DNA of 52,840 nucleotides. Origin: Bacteroidia bacterium. Its GTDB lineage: Bacteria; Bacteroidota; Bacteroidia; Chitinophagales; Saprospiraceae. The notes beneath the pieces are model-generated. The model was not told the origin of the DNA. It did not search any database and worked only from the letters and a program-made list of their open reading frames with translations. A program made the translations under genes and the position numbers. The stretch covers positions 1 to 52,840 of the forward strand of contig JAHHJQ010000390.1 in NCBI GenBank assembly GCA_018680005.1, given 5' to 3'. Shown piece by piece: positions 17,473 to 25,283 of the stretch; position 1 is the stretch's first letter; each line of letters starts with the position of its first letter.

Positions 17473-18753
17473 ATGTTGTTAGTAAAATTCCTCAGGGATA
17501 ACAAAGAAGAAGCCAAATCCGGACTAAGGAAACGTGGTTTTACAGAAAATGACCTAAACTTAATTGATGAGGTTATTGATATAGATGATCGGCGTAAGAA
17601 GATCCAATTTGAGCTTGATGGAGTGCTTTCAAATATCAAAAGTTTATCTGCGGATATAGGAACACTTTACAAAACTGGGAAAGTTCCAGAAGCCAATTCT
17701 AAAAAAGCGGAAGTAGCTACTTTCAAAACTGAAAGCGAACGTCTTCAAAGAGATTTGAAAATGGCCCAAGATGATCTATTCGAACGACTCTTGAACATCC
17801 CCAATATTCCTCATAACAGTGTACCATCAGGAACAACAGAGGAGGACAATGAAATTCATCGAAACTGGACTCAAGAATTACCAATACTAGATGCTTCTGC
17901 CAAACCGCATTGGGAATTGGCTGAAGAATTTGACATTATTGATTTTCCACTTGGTGTAAAGATCACAGGAGCTGGATTCCCTGTTTTTAAAGGAAAAGGT
18001 GCCAGGCTTCAAAGAGGATTGATCAACTTCTTTCTTGATCGGGCAACCAGTGCTGGTTATCTCGAAATCATACCACCTCTTGTTGTAAATGAGGACTCGG
18101 CCCGAGGTACAGGACAAATTCCAGATAAAGAAGGTCAAATGTACCATATAGAAAAGGATGAACTTTATCTCATTCCAACTGCCGAAGTACCGGTCACGAA
18201 TATTTATCGAGATGTCATTCTAAAGGAATCCGACTTTCCAATCAAGATGACAGGCTATACACCTTGTTTTAGAAGGGAAGCAGGAGCTTATGGAAAGGAT
18301 GTTAGAGGTTTGAATAGAGTACATCAATTTGACAAAGTGGAGATCGTACAGATTGAACATCCAGATAATTCCTACGACACTTTGATGTCCATGCTGGATC
18401 ATGTTCAAGGACTGCTCAAAGAATTAGAACTTCCATACAGAATTTTGAAATTGTGTGGTGGAGACCTTGGATCAGCATCTGCCATTACCTATGATTTTGA
18501 AGTTTATTCTGCTGCCCAAAGGAAATGGCTCGAAGTAAGTTCTGTGTCTAACTTTGAGACTTATCAAAGTAACAGGCTCAAACTTAGGTACAAAGGAAGT
18601 GACCAGAAAAACCATTTGGCCCATACACTTAATGGTAGTGCACTTGCTTTAGCAAGAATCGTAGCTGCATTATTAGAAAATAATCAGACCTCTGAAGGCA
18701 TTCGAATTCCCAAAGCTATTGTTCCGTATGTCGGTTTTGATCTTCTGAACTAG
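17473..18753 (+). CDS. serS: Seryl-tRNA synthetase
   Basis: This 426-residue class II aminoacyl-tRNA synthetase charges tRNA-Ser. The N-terminal 110 residues form the long antiparallel coiled coil that grips the tRNA variable arm. The catalytic core follows, with GAGFPVFKGKGARLQRGLINF, TAEVPVTNIYRD, the motif 2 region YTPCFRREAGAYGKDVRGLNRVHQFDKVE (shown here only as position, about 265-293), and motif 3 at LNGSALALARIVAALLENNQ near the C-terminus. Length and order match bacterial SerRS. One small departure is SSVSNF where many orthologues have SSCSNF. It is a single gene. Confidence 0.97.
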   Translation: MLLVKFLRDNKEEAKSGLRKRGFTENDLNLIDEVIDIDDRRKKIQFELDGVLSNIKSLSADIGTLYKTGKVPEANSKKAEVATFKTESERLQRDLKMAQDDLFERLLNIPNIPHNSVPSGTTEEDNEIHRNWTQELPILDASAKPHWELAEEFDIIDFPLGVKITGAGFPVFKGKGARLQRGLINFFLDRATSAGYLEIIPPLVVNEDSARGTGQIPDKEGQMYHIEKDELYLIPTAEVPVTNIYRDVILKESDFPIKMTGYTPCFRREAGAYGKDVRGLNRVHQFDKVEIVQIEHPDNSYDTLMSMLDHVQGLLKELELPYRILKLCGGDLGSASAITYDFEVYSAAQRKWLEVSSVSNFETYQSNRLKLRYKGSDQKNHLAHTLNGSALALARIVAALLENNQTSEGIRIPKAIVPYVGFDLLN

Positions 18754-18858
18754 CGAATTGTGAAGCACTTTTGTCGAAATTGATGACCTGAGATGATCTT
18801 TTTCGTTAAAATAGTAGTTAGTAAATAGATTAGAAATTCATTAAAAGGATTTATAAAT

Positions 18859-19545
18859 ATGATGGGTTACTTCATAATCGCAGGTATCATGTCCGTAGTA
18901 GGAATGGTACTCAGTGGGAGATTAAAATCAAAATTTAGAACTTATAGTCAGATCAGGACTTCAAGTGGTCTTTCCGGAGCTGAAATAGCGAAAGTGATGC
19001 TGGACTATTACGGCATTCATGATGTAAAGATTGTAGAAGGCAAAGGCTTTCTTTCTGATCATTACAATCCACTTAAAAAGACAATATCATTAAGTCCTGA
19101 AGTCTATCGGGGTCGTCATGTTTCGGCAGCTGCTGTAGCTGCTCATGAATGCGGACACGCTGTCCAACATGCTGAAGCCTATGCATGGTTAAAATTTCGA
19201 AGTGCGATGGTGCCATTTGTGAACTTTGCCTCTGTCGCTCAACAGTATTTGCTAATGATAGCCCTTGGATTTTTCGGATCCGGTGGAAACACCACGATTC
19301 TGTTAATAACAATAGTTGCCTTCATGGCAACCACTTTGTTTTCGTTTGTCACCTTACCTGTTGAATTTGATGCAAGTAACCGGGCATTGGCCTGGTTGGA
19401 TGAAAGTGGTCTTACAAATGGTCAGGAATATGACGGAGCCAAAGATGCCTTATGGTGGGCAGCGATGACATATGTCAGTGCAGCATTATCGGCATTAGCC
19501 ATCTTGATCTTTTTAGTGCTTAGGTTTATGGGATCCTCAGATTAA
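18859..19545 (+). CDS. YugP-type zinc metallopeptidase (membrane)
   Basis: This 228-residue protein belongs to the YugP/neutral zinc metallopeptidase family. A hydrophobic N-terminal helix is followed by SGLSGAEIAKVMLDYYG and SDHYNPLKKTISLSPEVY, then the zinc motif HECGHAVQHAEAYAWL (HExxH as HECGH, near residue 95). Two further membrane segments follow (about 115-160), then PVEFDASNRALAWLDESG with the family's third ligand region, and a final helix. Substrates are unknown for this family. The gene is alone, and a hairpin follows it. Confidence 0.9.
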   Translation: MMGYFIIAGIMSVVGMVLSGRLKSKFRTYSQIRTSSGLSGAEIAKVMLDYYGIHDVKIVEGKGFLSDHYNPLKKTISLSPEVYRGRHVSAAAVAAHECGHAVQHAEAYAWLKFRSAMVPFVNFASVAQQYLLMIALGFFGSGGNTTILLITIVAFMATTLFSFVTLPVEFDASNRALAWLDESGLTNGQEYDGAKDALWWAAMTYVSAALSALAILIFLVLRFMGSSD

Positions 19546-19574
19546 TTTCGATTAATTATGACCCCCAAAGAGAA

Positions 19575-19603
19575 GAGGGCGATTTCAAAAGAAATCAGCC
19601 CTC
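19575..19603. terminator. Hairpin terminator between convergent genes
   Basis: GAGGGCGATTTC at 19575-19586 pairs with GAAATC-A-GCCCTC at 19591-19603 around an AAAA loop, with one bulged A. It separates the YugP gene from convergent frr. No strong U-tract follows, so it may be Rho-assisted. Confidence 0.6.
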
Positions 19604-19631
19604 TCATGACATGCATAAATGCATAACACTC

Positions 19632-20195
19632 TTAAACAGTCATTATTTCTTTTTCCTTAGCGTTCAACAATTCATCAACTTTAGAGCTATAGGAATTGGT
19701 TAGATTTTGAATTTCATCTTCCTTACGTTTACCGATGTCTTCAGGGTAACCATCTTTTACACTGGCTTTCACACCATCCATGGCCTTATGCCGAGCATTC
19801 CGCAAACTAATCTTAGTATCCTCCCCGTAGGTTTTCACCTGCTTGACCAAACCAATTCTTCTTTCTTCTGTAAGCGGAGGTATGTTGATTCTCACAAATT
19901 CTCCATCATTCATGGGTGTCAGCCCAAGATTGGCTTCGAAGATTGCCCGCTCAATAGGTGCAAGCATGGTCTTTTCCCATGGTTGAATACTCAGAGTTCT
20001 CGAATCTGCTGCTGTGACATTAGCCACTTGTTTTAGAGGAGTTGGAGATCCATAATAATCTACCATAAGATCAGAAACCATTGAGGGAGCAGCTTTCCCT
20101 GCCCGAACTTTCACCAATTCGTGTTTTAAGTGATCTATCGCATTCTCCATGGCTTCTTTAGCCATCTCAAGGATTAATTCTACATCTTCGTCCAT
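19632..20195 (-). CDS. frr: Ribosome recycling factor
   Basis: This 187-residue protein splits post-termination ribosomes together with EF-G. It has the standard RRF length and motifs: MENAIDHLKHELVKVRAGKA, MVDYYGSPTPLKQVANVTA, DSRTLSIQPWEK, and GLTPMNDGEFVRINIPPLTEERR. The C-terminal helix (about 145-187) completes the three-helix bundle with VKDGYPEDIGKRKEDEIQ. There is no pyrH or tsf next to it, unlike in many bacteria. The identification is certain. Confidence 0.97.
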   Translation of the reverse strand: MDEDVELILEMAKEAMENAIDHLKHELVKVRAGKAAPSMVSDLMVDYYGSPTPLKQVANVTAADSRTLSIQPWEKTMLAPIERAIFEANLGLTPMNDGEFVRINIPPLTEERRIGLVKQVKTYGEDTKISLRNARHKAMDGVKASVKDGYPEDIGKRKEDEIQNLTNSYSSKVDELLNAKEKEIMTV

Positions 20196-20291
20196 AATCT
20201 ATTAGCCTTTATTTATTGGAATGTAAGGTGAATTTACTCTACAACTATATTTTATACAAATGTCGAATGGTATTGGTTTATGAAAATCGCT

Positions 20292-21062
20292 TTAGGGATA
20301 TACCCGACCTTCCTGATTTTGGAAGAATTTAACCTCTAAATCCTTACCATCAAAAACAGCATAGCTGTTGAAATTCATCCACTCTCCCAGATTAATATAT
20401 CTGCTTTTCTTGTTTTCCAACTGAACATCAATTGGCAGATGCCTGTGTCCAAAAATAAAATAATCGGCATCAACCGTCTTAGATTTAGTATTAGCGTAAC
20501 TCCATAACCACTCTCTGTCATCACCAAGATATTGCTCTTCAATTCTTGTCATTCCTCTGCTCCTTCCTGAAAAGAAATTCGCTAGTGCAATACCAAAATT
20601 AGGGTGTAGCCTGGCAAACAACCATTGACATATTTTATTGGCAAAAATCTTCTTTATCATTTTGTAACCATAATCTCCCGGTCCGAGACCATCTCCATGT
20701 CCAATGAAAAATTTTTTACCGCTAATCTCATGAATTACTGGTGTTCTGTATAAGGGGGCATTGAGCTCTTTGCTCAAATAATCAAACATCCACATATCAT
20801 GGTTTCCTGTAAAAATGAAAAGTTGTATTCCTGAATCACTCAATTCTGCGAGTTTGCCTAACAACCTGATATAGCCCCTTGGAACGACATGCTTATATTC
20901 AAACCAAAAATCAAAAAGATCACCAACCAGATATATCCGATCCGCTTCGGATTTAATACTATCCAACCAGGAGACAATTTGTTTCTCTCGTTCTTCACTA
21001 GAATATTTCACCGAAATACCCAGATGAAAATCAGAGGCGAAATACACTTTCTTTTGACCCAT
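20292..21062 (-). CDS. lpxH: UDP-2,3-diacylglucosamine diphosphatase
   Basis: This 256-residue calcineurin-like phosphoesterase has all metal-binding motifs: SDFHLG near residue 11, GDLFDFWFEY, GNHDMWMFDY, GHGDGLGPGDYGYK and FGHRHLP near the C-terminus. This set, and in particular the HGDGLGPGDYGYK block, marks the LpxH branch used by Bacteroidota in lipid A synthesis, where UDP-2,3-diacylglucosamine is cleaved to lipid X. TAATTTTG on the minus strand at 21112-21119 fits a -7 element 50 bases upstream. The neighbouring frr has no functional link to it. Confidence 0.92.
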   Translation of the reverse strand: MGQKKVYFASDFHLGISVKYSSEEREKQIVSWLDSIKSEADRIYLVGDLFDFWFEYKHVVPRGYIRLLGKLAELSDSGIQLFIFTGNHDMWMFDYLSKELNAPLYRTPVIHEISGKKFFIGHGDGLGPGDYGYKMIKKIFANKICQWLFARLHPNFGIALANFFSGRSRGMTRIEEQYLGDDREWLWSYANTKSKTVDADYFIFGHRHLPIDVQLENKKSRYINLGEWMNFNSYAVFDGKDLEVKFFQNQEGRVYP

Positions 21063-21111
21063 TTCTAATTATGGTATGTTGATAAGGCTATCTTAGCCGG
21101 TCTAAAATCGT

Positions 21112-21119
21112 CAAAATTA
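21112..21119 (-). promoter_or_regulatory. Candidate -7 element for lpxH
   Basis: On the minus strand this reads TAATTTTG, an exact match to TAnnTTTG, 50 bases upstream of the lpxH start. No clear -33 TTG is seen at the usual distance. Confidence 0.35.
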
Positions 21120-21191
21120 TGGATTTGAATTGAGCGCAGTAAAAGTTCATCGTATTGGCTTTACATTTAAACACCATCGAAATCAAGAATC

Positions 21192-21620
21192 ATGGCATCT
21201 TCAAAACATATCATAAGATTGGATCATATAGGTATCGCCGTTAAAGACCTCCATCACAGCAATGACCTTTTTGAGGCATTGATGGGTAAATCTCCTTATA
21301 AGTCTGAATATGTAGTATCTGAAAATGTGATGACATCATTTTTTAGAGCCGAAAGATCAAAAATAGAACTCCTTCATTCTGATGACCCAGAAAATGTCAT
21401 CAATAGATTTATTGAAAAGCGAGGGGAAGGAATTCATCATATCGCCTTTCTGGTGAAAGATATTGAAGCAAGCATTCAAGATTTGAAGTCTAATGGATTT
21501 GAATTCATAAATGAAACTCCGAAAAAAGGAGCGGACAATAAGATAATTTGCTTCTTGCATCCTAAAAGTTCTAATGGAGTGCTTATAGAACTTTGTCAAT
21601 CCATTGATCCGGAAAAATAG
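21192..21620 (+). CDS. mce: Methylmalonyl-CoA epimerase
   Basis: This 142-residue vicinal-oxygen-chelate protein interconverts (R)- and (S)-methylmalonyl-CoA in propionyl-CoA metabolism. The paired beta-alpha-beta modules are visible. LDHIGIAVKDL near residue 10 gives the first His ligand, EKRGEGIHHIAFLVKDI near residue 80 gives the second, and GVLIELCQ near the C-terminus supplies the Glu ligand. Length and motifs match bacterial MCE. The TauE/SafE gene starts directly after its stop codon, so the two are very probably co-transcribed. MutA-like and MeaB genes of the same pathway lie about 9-12 kb downstream. Confidence 0.92.
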   Translation: MASSKHIIRLDHIGIAVKDLHHSNDLFEALMGKSPYKSEYVVSENVMTSFFRAERSKIELLHSDDPENVINRFIEKRGEGIHHIAFLVKDIEASIQDLKSNGFEFINETPKKGADNKIICFLHPKSSNGVLIELCQSIDPEK

Positions 21621-22379
21621 ATGGATTGGACTCATATCGTAATTGCTATTCTTGGAGGAGGTTTCGCTGGATTCATCAATACTTTTGCCGGTAATGGATC
21701 AGCTATTACCCTTACTATACTCACTGAAATATTCGGATTGCCGGGCAATATAGCTAACGGGACGAATCGAATTGGCATTGCCTCTCAAGGTATAATGGGC
21801 ACTTTTAGCTTTTACAGAAATGGGAAACTAAATCTGGATAAAGGTAAACCCATCATCTTTTCTACAATTGTTGGTGCGATAGCCGGTGTGTTAACTTCCA
21901 TTTATGTTTCCAGTGAACAGTTTATGATGGTTTTTAGAATCCTCATGGTTGTTATGCTATTTATTCTGTTAATCAAACCAGGAAGATGGTTAAAAGATGG
22001 CAACGACAATTTGTATGAAAATCCAGCTGTGATCATTCCACTGTTTTTGGGACTTGGATTCTATGGTGGATTTATTCAGATGGGTATGGGTATCTTTTTC
22101 CTTATGTCCATGGTTTTGGTGGTCAAGTATAATATCATACTTGCGAATGCTATAAAGACTTTTGTTGTACTGATATATACGATAATGGCAATTGCTTTAT
22201 TCCAATGGAAAGGACTTATCGATTGGCCTGTTGGACTCACGCTGGCTATTGGACAAGCGATAGGCGGATACTCAGCAGCAGAAGTAGCATCTCGTCACCC
22301 TAATGCCAAAAATTGGGCTTATAGAATACTCTTATTGGCCATGGGTATAGCTGTATTGAAACTTTTTGATGTGTTCTAA
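21621..22379 (+). CDS. TauE/SafE (TSUP) family membrane transporter
   Basis: This 252-residue protein has about seven or eight membrane helices and the two TSUP repeats. GGGFAGFINTFAGNGSAITL opens the first repeat and GLGFYGGFIQMGMGIFFLM opens the second; GGYSAAEVA lies near the C-terminus. Characterised members move sulfite, sulfoacetate or other organosulfur anions, and some are linked to carboxylates; the substrate here is unknown. The start codon directly follows the mce stop codon, with no gap, so translation is likely coupled. The link with an acyl-CoA epimerase is unusual and may only be transcriptional. Confidence 0.88.
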   Translation: MDWTHIVIAILGGGFAGFINTFAGNGSAITLTILTEIFGLPGNIANGTNRIGIASQGIMGTFSFYRNGKLNLDKGKPIIFSTIVGAIAGVLTSIYVSSEQFMMVFRILMVVMLFILLIKPGRWLKDGNDNLYENPAVIIPLFLGLGFYGGFIQMGMGIFFLMSMVLVVKYNIILANAIKTFVVLIYTIMAIALFQWKGLIDWPVGLTLAIGQAIGGYSAAEVASRHPNAKNWAYRILLLAMGIAVLKLFDVF

Positions 22380-22498
22380 TATCCATCAATTTGTTTTGGA
22401 TGCTTTTCAATTTGCACCCGATTGATGAATTTTCGGATAACTTCAAAGTTGAGTTGATTGGTTCTATTATTATCTTGTCGTATTTATCCCTAATATAA

Positions 22499-24511
22499 AT
22501 GGATTCTACCCGTCGACTTGCCGCAATCATGTTTACAGATATCGTAGGATATACGGCATTGATGGGCCATGACGAGGAGAGAGGTCTTGACCTCTTAGAG
22601 AATAACAGGAAGATTCAAAAACCACTCATAGAAAAATTTGGCGGCCAATTTTTGAAAGAGATGGGAGATGGTATTTTGGCTTCATTTGACAATGCAACTA
22701 GTGCTGTAATCTGTGCTGCTGCAATTCAAGAAGAGTCTAAAAAGAAAGGAATTAATCTCCGAATTGGAATTCATCAAGGCGAAGTTGTTTTTCAGGAAGG
22801 TGATGTGTTTGGAGATGGAGTAAATATTGCCTCTCGTATCGAGTCAATTGCAAATCCTGGTCAAATCCTGGTGTCTGAAGATGTCTTGCATAGTATCCAA
22901 AATAAAAAAGGCATCTTCTATGAATTCTATAACGAGGTACAATTAAAGAATGTAGCCGGTAAAAGGAAGGTATATCATGTCTTTGTCGAAGATGCCATTT
23001 TCGCTAAACTTCTATCGAGTAAGAAGACTCCACAGAAATCTAAAACCAAGTCATCTTTCTTCTCGATAAAAATGATTTCATGGATAGTACTCTTCCTGGC
23101 TCTATTTATCGCTGGCTTTTTATTTAATGAATACATCCTAAAAAATAATGCGGTCGAGTCGTCTATTAAATCGCTAGTTGTCTTACCAATGGATAATCTC
23201 AATCGAGACACTACCCAGGATTACTTTAGTGAAGGAATGCATGATGCTTTGATCAATGAACTATCACGAATACCATTACTTAGGGTGATCTCACGAACAT
23301 CTGCTATGCAGTTTAAGAATACCGACAAAGCACTAGATAAAATCGCTAAGGAGCTAGGTGTAGATGCTATTGTCGAGGGTACTACATTCAGAATCGATAA
23401 CAAAGTAAGGATCGGTATTAAGCTCATCGCATTATCACCAGAAAGAGCCCTCTTGACAGAAACTTTTCAAAAGAATATTGAAGATGTTCTCCTCTTGCAA
23501 GATGACGTAGCCAGTACCATTGCCGGTAAAATTGAACTGACCATACCAAAAAAGTTAAACAATAATAGACCATCGCCAAAAATCAATCCGGAGGCTCTCG
23601 AGATGTATCTTAAAGGACGACGCATTTCAAATGCTCTCCAAGCTATTGACACGCTTACTAGGGCTGTAGAACTTGATTCAACGTATGCACTAGCTTATGG
23701 TGCACTCGCAGAGACATACATTGTAGCAACTATTCGTGGATTATTAGAACCTGATATAGCTTTTCAAAAAGCTCGGGAATTGGCATCAAAGGCCTTGATC
23801 TTAGATCCAAATACTGTAGAAGCATATACAGCACTTGCAGAAATAGAATGTCATTATAATTACGATTGGGAGAAAGGAAACAACCTTTTAAAAAAGGCAC
23901 TCGAAATAAATCCAGGCTATGCTACAGCTTATTTTCGGCAAGCTGGTCATTTTGTTGCTGCTGGAAATATAAGTGAATCTGATCGAGTAATGGCTATTGG
24001 TCGCCAATTAGCACCACCTGCTTATTGGTCTGCAGGATACAATAACTATCATTTAAAACGATTTAGGCAGGCCATTGACAATTTTACACAGCAGCTAAAA
24101 ATTACCCCTAATGATGATCGCGTAAAATTAAGACGTGCACTATGCTATATAGAATTTGGAGAATTAGATGCCGGAATTGAAGAATTGGAAATACTATCAA
24201 AACGATATCCCAATGACCCGAAATATAATCTGGAACTTGCAAGGGGTTTTGCACTGAAAGGGGAGAATTTGAAATCAATCAAACTTCTTAAGGGCTTTCT
24301 TAATAGTCAAGATGAAATCTATATATCTCCATATTTGATAGCAAAAGTATACACTGGGCTTGGTGAAATAAAAAAGGCCCTCGAAGCTCTCGAAGAAGCA
24401 TATGCAGTGCGAGAACCAACTCTTATTTGGATGAAGATGGAGCCTGCTTTTGCGTCACTCCATTCAGAACCAAAATTCAAAAAGCTAATAGAAAAGCTGG
24501 GATTAGCATGA
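22499..24511 (+). CDS. Class III nucleotidyl cyclase with TM segment, FlgO/TolB-like domain and TPRs
   Basis: This 670-residue protein starts with a cytoplasmic class III cyclase domain (residues 1-165). The metal-binding Asp14 (MFTDIVGY) and Asp57 (MGDGIL) and the transition-state residues Asn109 and Arg113 (VNIASRIES) are all present, so it should be active. A single membrane helix (about 190-212) follows. The region after it (about 220-340) resembles the FlgO/TolB-N type domain found in such cyclases (VLPMDNL, DYFSEGMHDALINELS). TPR-like helical repeats fill about 370-660. If the N-terminus is inside, the TPR part is periplasmic and may sense an external signal. ATP versus GTP as substrate cannot be read here. 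The gene stands alone, 119 bases after the TauE gene. Confidence 0.9.
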   Translation: MDSTRRLAAIMFTDIVGYTALMGHDEERGLDLLENNRKIQKPLIEKFGGQFLKEMGDGILASFDNATSAVICAAAIQEESKKKGINLRIGIHQGEVVFQEGDVFGDGVNIASRIESIANPGQILVSEDVLHSIQNKKGIFYEFYNEVQLKNVAGKRKVYHVFVEDAIFAKLLSSKKTPQKSKTKSSFFSIKMISWIVLFLALFIAGFLFNEYILKNNAVESSIKSLVVLPMDNLNRDTTQDYFSEGMHDALINELSRIPLLRVISRTSAMQFKNTDKALDKIAKELGVDAIVEGTTFRIDNKVRIGIKLIALSPERALLTETFQKNIEDVLLLQDDVASTIAGKIELTIPKKLNNNRPSPKINPEALEMYLKGRRISNALQAIDTLTRAVELDSTYALAYGALAETYIVATIRGLLEPDIAFQKARELASKALILDPNTVEAYTALAEIECHYNYDWEKGNNLLKKALEINPGYATAYFRQAGHFVAAGNISESDRVMAIGRQLAPPAYWSAGYNNYHLKRFRQAIDNFTQQLKITPNDDRVKLRRALCYIEFGELDAGIEELEILSKRYPNDPKYNLELARGFALKGENLKSIKLLKGFLNSQDEIYISPYLIAKVYTGLGEIKKALEALEEAYAVREPTLIWMKMEPAFASLHSEPKFKKLIEKLGLA

Positions 24512-24566
24512 AGGAAAAATATGTTCAGCATTGTTAGGAAATTGATTGCTACCAACTCGTTTCCTA

Positions 24567-25283
24567 TCAGATTCCATATACAGACTGTGGATATCTTCTG
24601 ATTTTCGTTTTAGGATTCTCTAATTCTCTCAATGCGTTCCTGGCAATCCAATTAGCCGTTTTATCATCCAAATGCAGCAATTCATGACACAATTCAATAC
24701 ATCTCTTTTGAAGGTCTCTATTTCGCTTCCCTATTTGTCTTAATGCCCAATTGACCGCTTTTTTTACAAAATTACGGTCATCACAGGCATCTCTTAATAC
24801 CAATGGGAAGCAAGCATCATAAATTTCATTAGGCGCTTCTTTGTGACCCTGTCCGTAAGTAGCCATAATGACATAACCGGCACGTTTTACAAATTCCTCT
24901 TTACTATGTGTCCATTCAAAAATTTTGTCATAGGATAAATCCGAATATTTGAAAATCTCCATGCAAAAAGCATCACAAATTTCCCAGGTATCAAAGAACT
25001 GAACCCATTCATCCATGAGTTCAGATGTCAAATCTTCCTTATTGAAAATTTTACTTGCCAATAACCGAGCTTCATAAATTTCTGTCTCGATCAATTCAAC
25101 TGCCAGTTTTGAATCCTTTCCCAACTCCTTTGCAATCAATTTTATTTGTTCCATAGTAAGACCCAAGGAATTGGTCTTGGGTATTCCAAATTTCTTTGCT
25201 TTTCGCTCAACAACTTCAGGATTTGCCAAGTTGTGCAAATGCTTCAGAACATGTTGCAGCCTATTTGGCATTGAGGATGTCAT
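24567..25283 (-). CDS. DNA alkylation repair protein, AlkD-like
   Basis: This 238-residue protein is built of HEAT-like helical repeats as in AlkD DNA glycosylases, which remove bulky or positively charged alkylated bases without base flipping. Family landmarks are MDEWVQFFDTWEICDAF, EEFVKRAGYVIMATYG near the middle, and DDRNFVKKAVNWALRQIGKRN (about 165-185) with the Asp and Trp expected at the lesion. The C-terminus has TANWIARNALREL. The start is either M1 at 25283 or M5 at 25271; both overlap the 3' end of the upstream regulator gene, so they are translated from one mRNA. Confidence in the family is high; the exact lesion range is unknown. Confidence 0.9.
   Translation of the reverse strand: MTSSMPNRLQHVLKHLHNLANPEVVERKAKKFGIPKTNSLGLTMEQIKLIAKELGKDSKLAVELIETEIYEARLLASKIFNKEDLTSELMDEWVQFFDTWEICDAFCMEIFKYSDLSYDKIFEWTHSKEEFVKRAGYVIMATYGQGHKEAPNEIYDACFPLVLRDACDDRNFVKKAVNWALRQIGKRNRDLQKRCIELCHELLHLDDKTANWIARNALRELENPKTKIRRYPQSVYGI

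Noticed and set aside
22499-24511. Class III cyclase as the cognate PycC of the DUF5706 protein
   Set aside because: It lies 19 kb away, has a TPR/FlgO architecture unlike PycC, and no operon link exists; kept only as a remote hypothesis.
24535-24566. TAGGAAA/TTTCCTA hairpin between the cyclase gene and alkD
   Set aside because: Only 7 bp, AT-rich, long loop and no U-tract; probably chance.
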